DNA from: Cymbidium sinense | Lineage: Eukaryota; Streptophyta; Magnoliopsida; Asparagales; Orchidaceae | NCBI GenBank assembly: GCA_021442155.1 | Contig: CM038228.1 | Location: 14,983,179 to 15,047,178, forward strand | Direction: 5' to 3' | Length of the DNA: 64,000 bases | In this document: one piece after another, positions 62,661-64,000 of the stretch | Layout: every line of letters starts with the position of its first letter | Numbering within the stretch: position 1 is the stretch's first letter | The notes under the pieces: model-generated | The model's input: the letters and a program-made list of their open reading frames with translations, nothing else | Told to the model about the DNA's origin: nothing | Databases searched by the model: none | Position numbers and translations under genes: made by a program

Positions 62661-64000
62661 GAGCCGCCCATAAGACTCCACCAGTCGCATAGTCACCATC
62701 TTTATCCCCATTTTTCTGATATTCACAACCTTAACTCAATTGAAATCAATATAATGGATAAGTCCAAGCTTCCACTGCCCGAGCCATCCCCTATTCTGTA
62801 ATACATATAGCTAAATTGGAAAATTTTAACTTTGATGAACTTTGCTTTAACCTAAATTGAATAAAATTTTAAACCATGCCAAATCATATGAACTAACCTA
62901 TAACTAGCAAGATTACAGCTCTATCTAGACCATTTTCACTATTATGTTATTGCTTACAAAAATAACGAATATAGGTAAACAAACTAGTAAAAATACATAA
63001 ATAAAATTTGTTCAAATCAGTGTATGATGTGATGCTTCTAATGGTAATAAGCATATCAATGCCATCAAATTTACCTGGCTTGGACAAATTCAGCTTATAA
63101 GCATATGATACTTAGCAAACAAATCAAGATATAAATATGTGCTTCATACAAAGTAATTAATGAATCATCACAAATAAGTTTATTTTTTGAGTCAATAAGA
63201 TGTCTATGGATTCCATCATCAACGATAGTAACAATCCCATTATCTAGAATAGCCTCTCAAACAAGCTCTATAGAATTATCAGGTAGAGGATTAACTGTAG
63301 ATTTATGAGAAAATAGTGTCAATAGAGAAGAAAAAGGTTGTAATCGTGATGGCTCATAAAATAAGATCAAATCAAAACACATTAAGAACTAGATCTATGA
63401 AGAATTTCATAGAATTTTAATTTTTAATTATTAGTTCTTATGCATTGCACAATTTTAAATAATCATGTATTCCTTACATTCAATTTCTTAAAGGTTCTTC
63501 AAGAAAGTCATTTTGGATTTAGATGCATATCCTTCTTATCACCAAGTTTAAATTTCAAATGCCTCTTGTTCATATCAATATAAACACAAATTTGACATAC
63601 ATAATAATTAGTTTTATGTGAATATCCTTCCACATGTCAAGCAATTTAGGTATACAACTAGATAAAATACTTATACTAATATGCAACCTAAATAATGTTA
63701 ATAATGACTTTTAACTAAAGAAATACTAATACAATTGCAAGCAAATAAATCACACAATTATGATATACATATATATATATATAGAATTTTTTTTAAAAAT
63801 TAATTCAAATAATTTAAATATGATTTTTAAGGAATTATGCACTTATGCATCTTTAGAATTGACTAGCTTGGTAGGGCTATTTTAAAGCTTTCATTGTTAA
63901 CAATTTTTTATGAAATATTGACACCACTTTACTTTTATCATAAGATTCATTCTATGAATTAGTATGTCATTGAATCACGAACTAAAAATAAAGTCAACAT

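Larger units (their letters stand above)
62059..64000 (+). other. Intron 10 of the channel gene, continuing past the window
   Basis: Exon 10 ends in phase 1 at CGAG|GTATGC. No sequence matching the next ankyrin exon was seen before 64,000, so the intron is at least 1.9 kb, against 81-377 bases for introns 1-9. It contains a (TA)n run and a hAT-type MITE. The rest is AT-rich, with nothing recognised. Confidence 0.65.

Overview
This is nuclear DNA of a flowering plant. It is strongly AT-rich and dominated by decayed retrotransposons, nested insertions and simple repeats. It holds one recognisable host gene, a plant Shaker-type (AKT1-like) potassium channel with GT-AG introns, which enters at 58.9 kb and runs off the right edge. 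The channel sequence, the RTE-clade LINE and the large-element intergenic landscape fit a monocot, perhaps a palm. That placement is an inference I cannot prove from this window.

Layout. 1-15.9 kb: a degenerate Ty3/gypsy element on the + strand (gag, protease, reverse transcriptase/RNase H, integrase, tandem-repeat 3' region). It is split at 3.14 kb by a 7.0-kb non-coding insertion (copy A). 16-47 kb: a tandemly duplicated 0.8-0.9-kb non-coding repeat (G) that was hit by two large non-coding elements of the same family as A. Copy B (17.3-31.25 kb) was later split by copy C (23.3-31.2 kb). Copy E (31.5-45.4 kb) was later split by copy D (31.6-37.7 kb) and by a 0.9-kb RTE LINE fragment. All five copies have TG...CA-type ends or remnants of them. 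C has a perfect 5-bp target-site duplication and the others have perfect or near-perfect ones. None has long direct repeats at its ends or a conserved ORF. The simplest reading is a family of very long (6-8 kb) solo LTRs or LTR-derived non-autonomous elements. 47-58.4 kb: AT-rich intergenic DNA with a Ty1/copia remnant (49.4-50.5 kb, - strand), a MITE-like element (about 52 kb), an LTR-like block (52.5-53.6 kb) and long microsatellites. 58.4-64 kb: promoter, 5' leader and the first ten coding exons of the channel, followed by a long intron that contains a hAT-type MITE.

The channel gene reads cleanly through seven exons. In exon 8 (cyclic-nucleotide-binding-like domain) an A7 run shifts the frame and creates a stop. 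The frame reopens downstream and the splice sites stay intact, so this is either a sequencing or assembly indel in a homopolymer or a recent disabling mutation. Orientation of the large elements (sense = the end beginning TGTTGACC is 5') is tentative and rests on a TATA-like motif and a conserved splice-donor-like site that point the same way.
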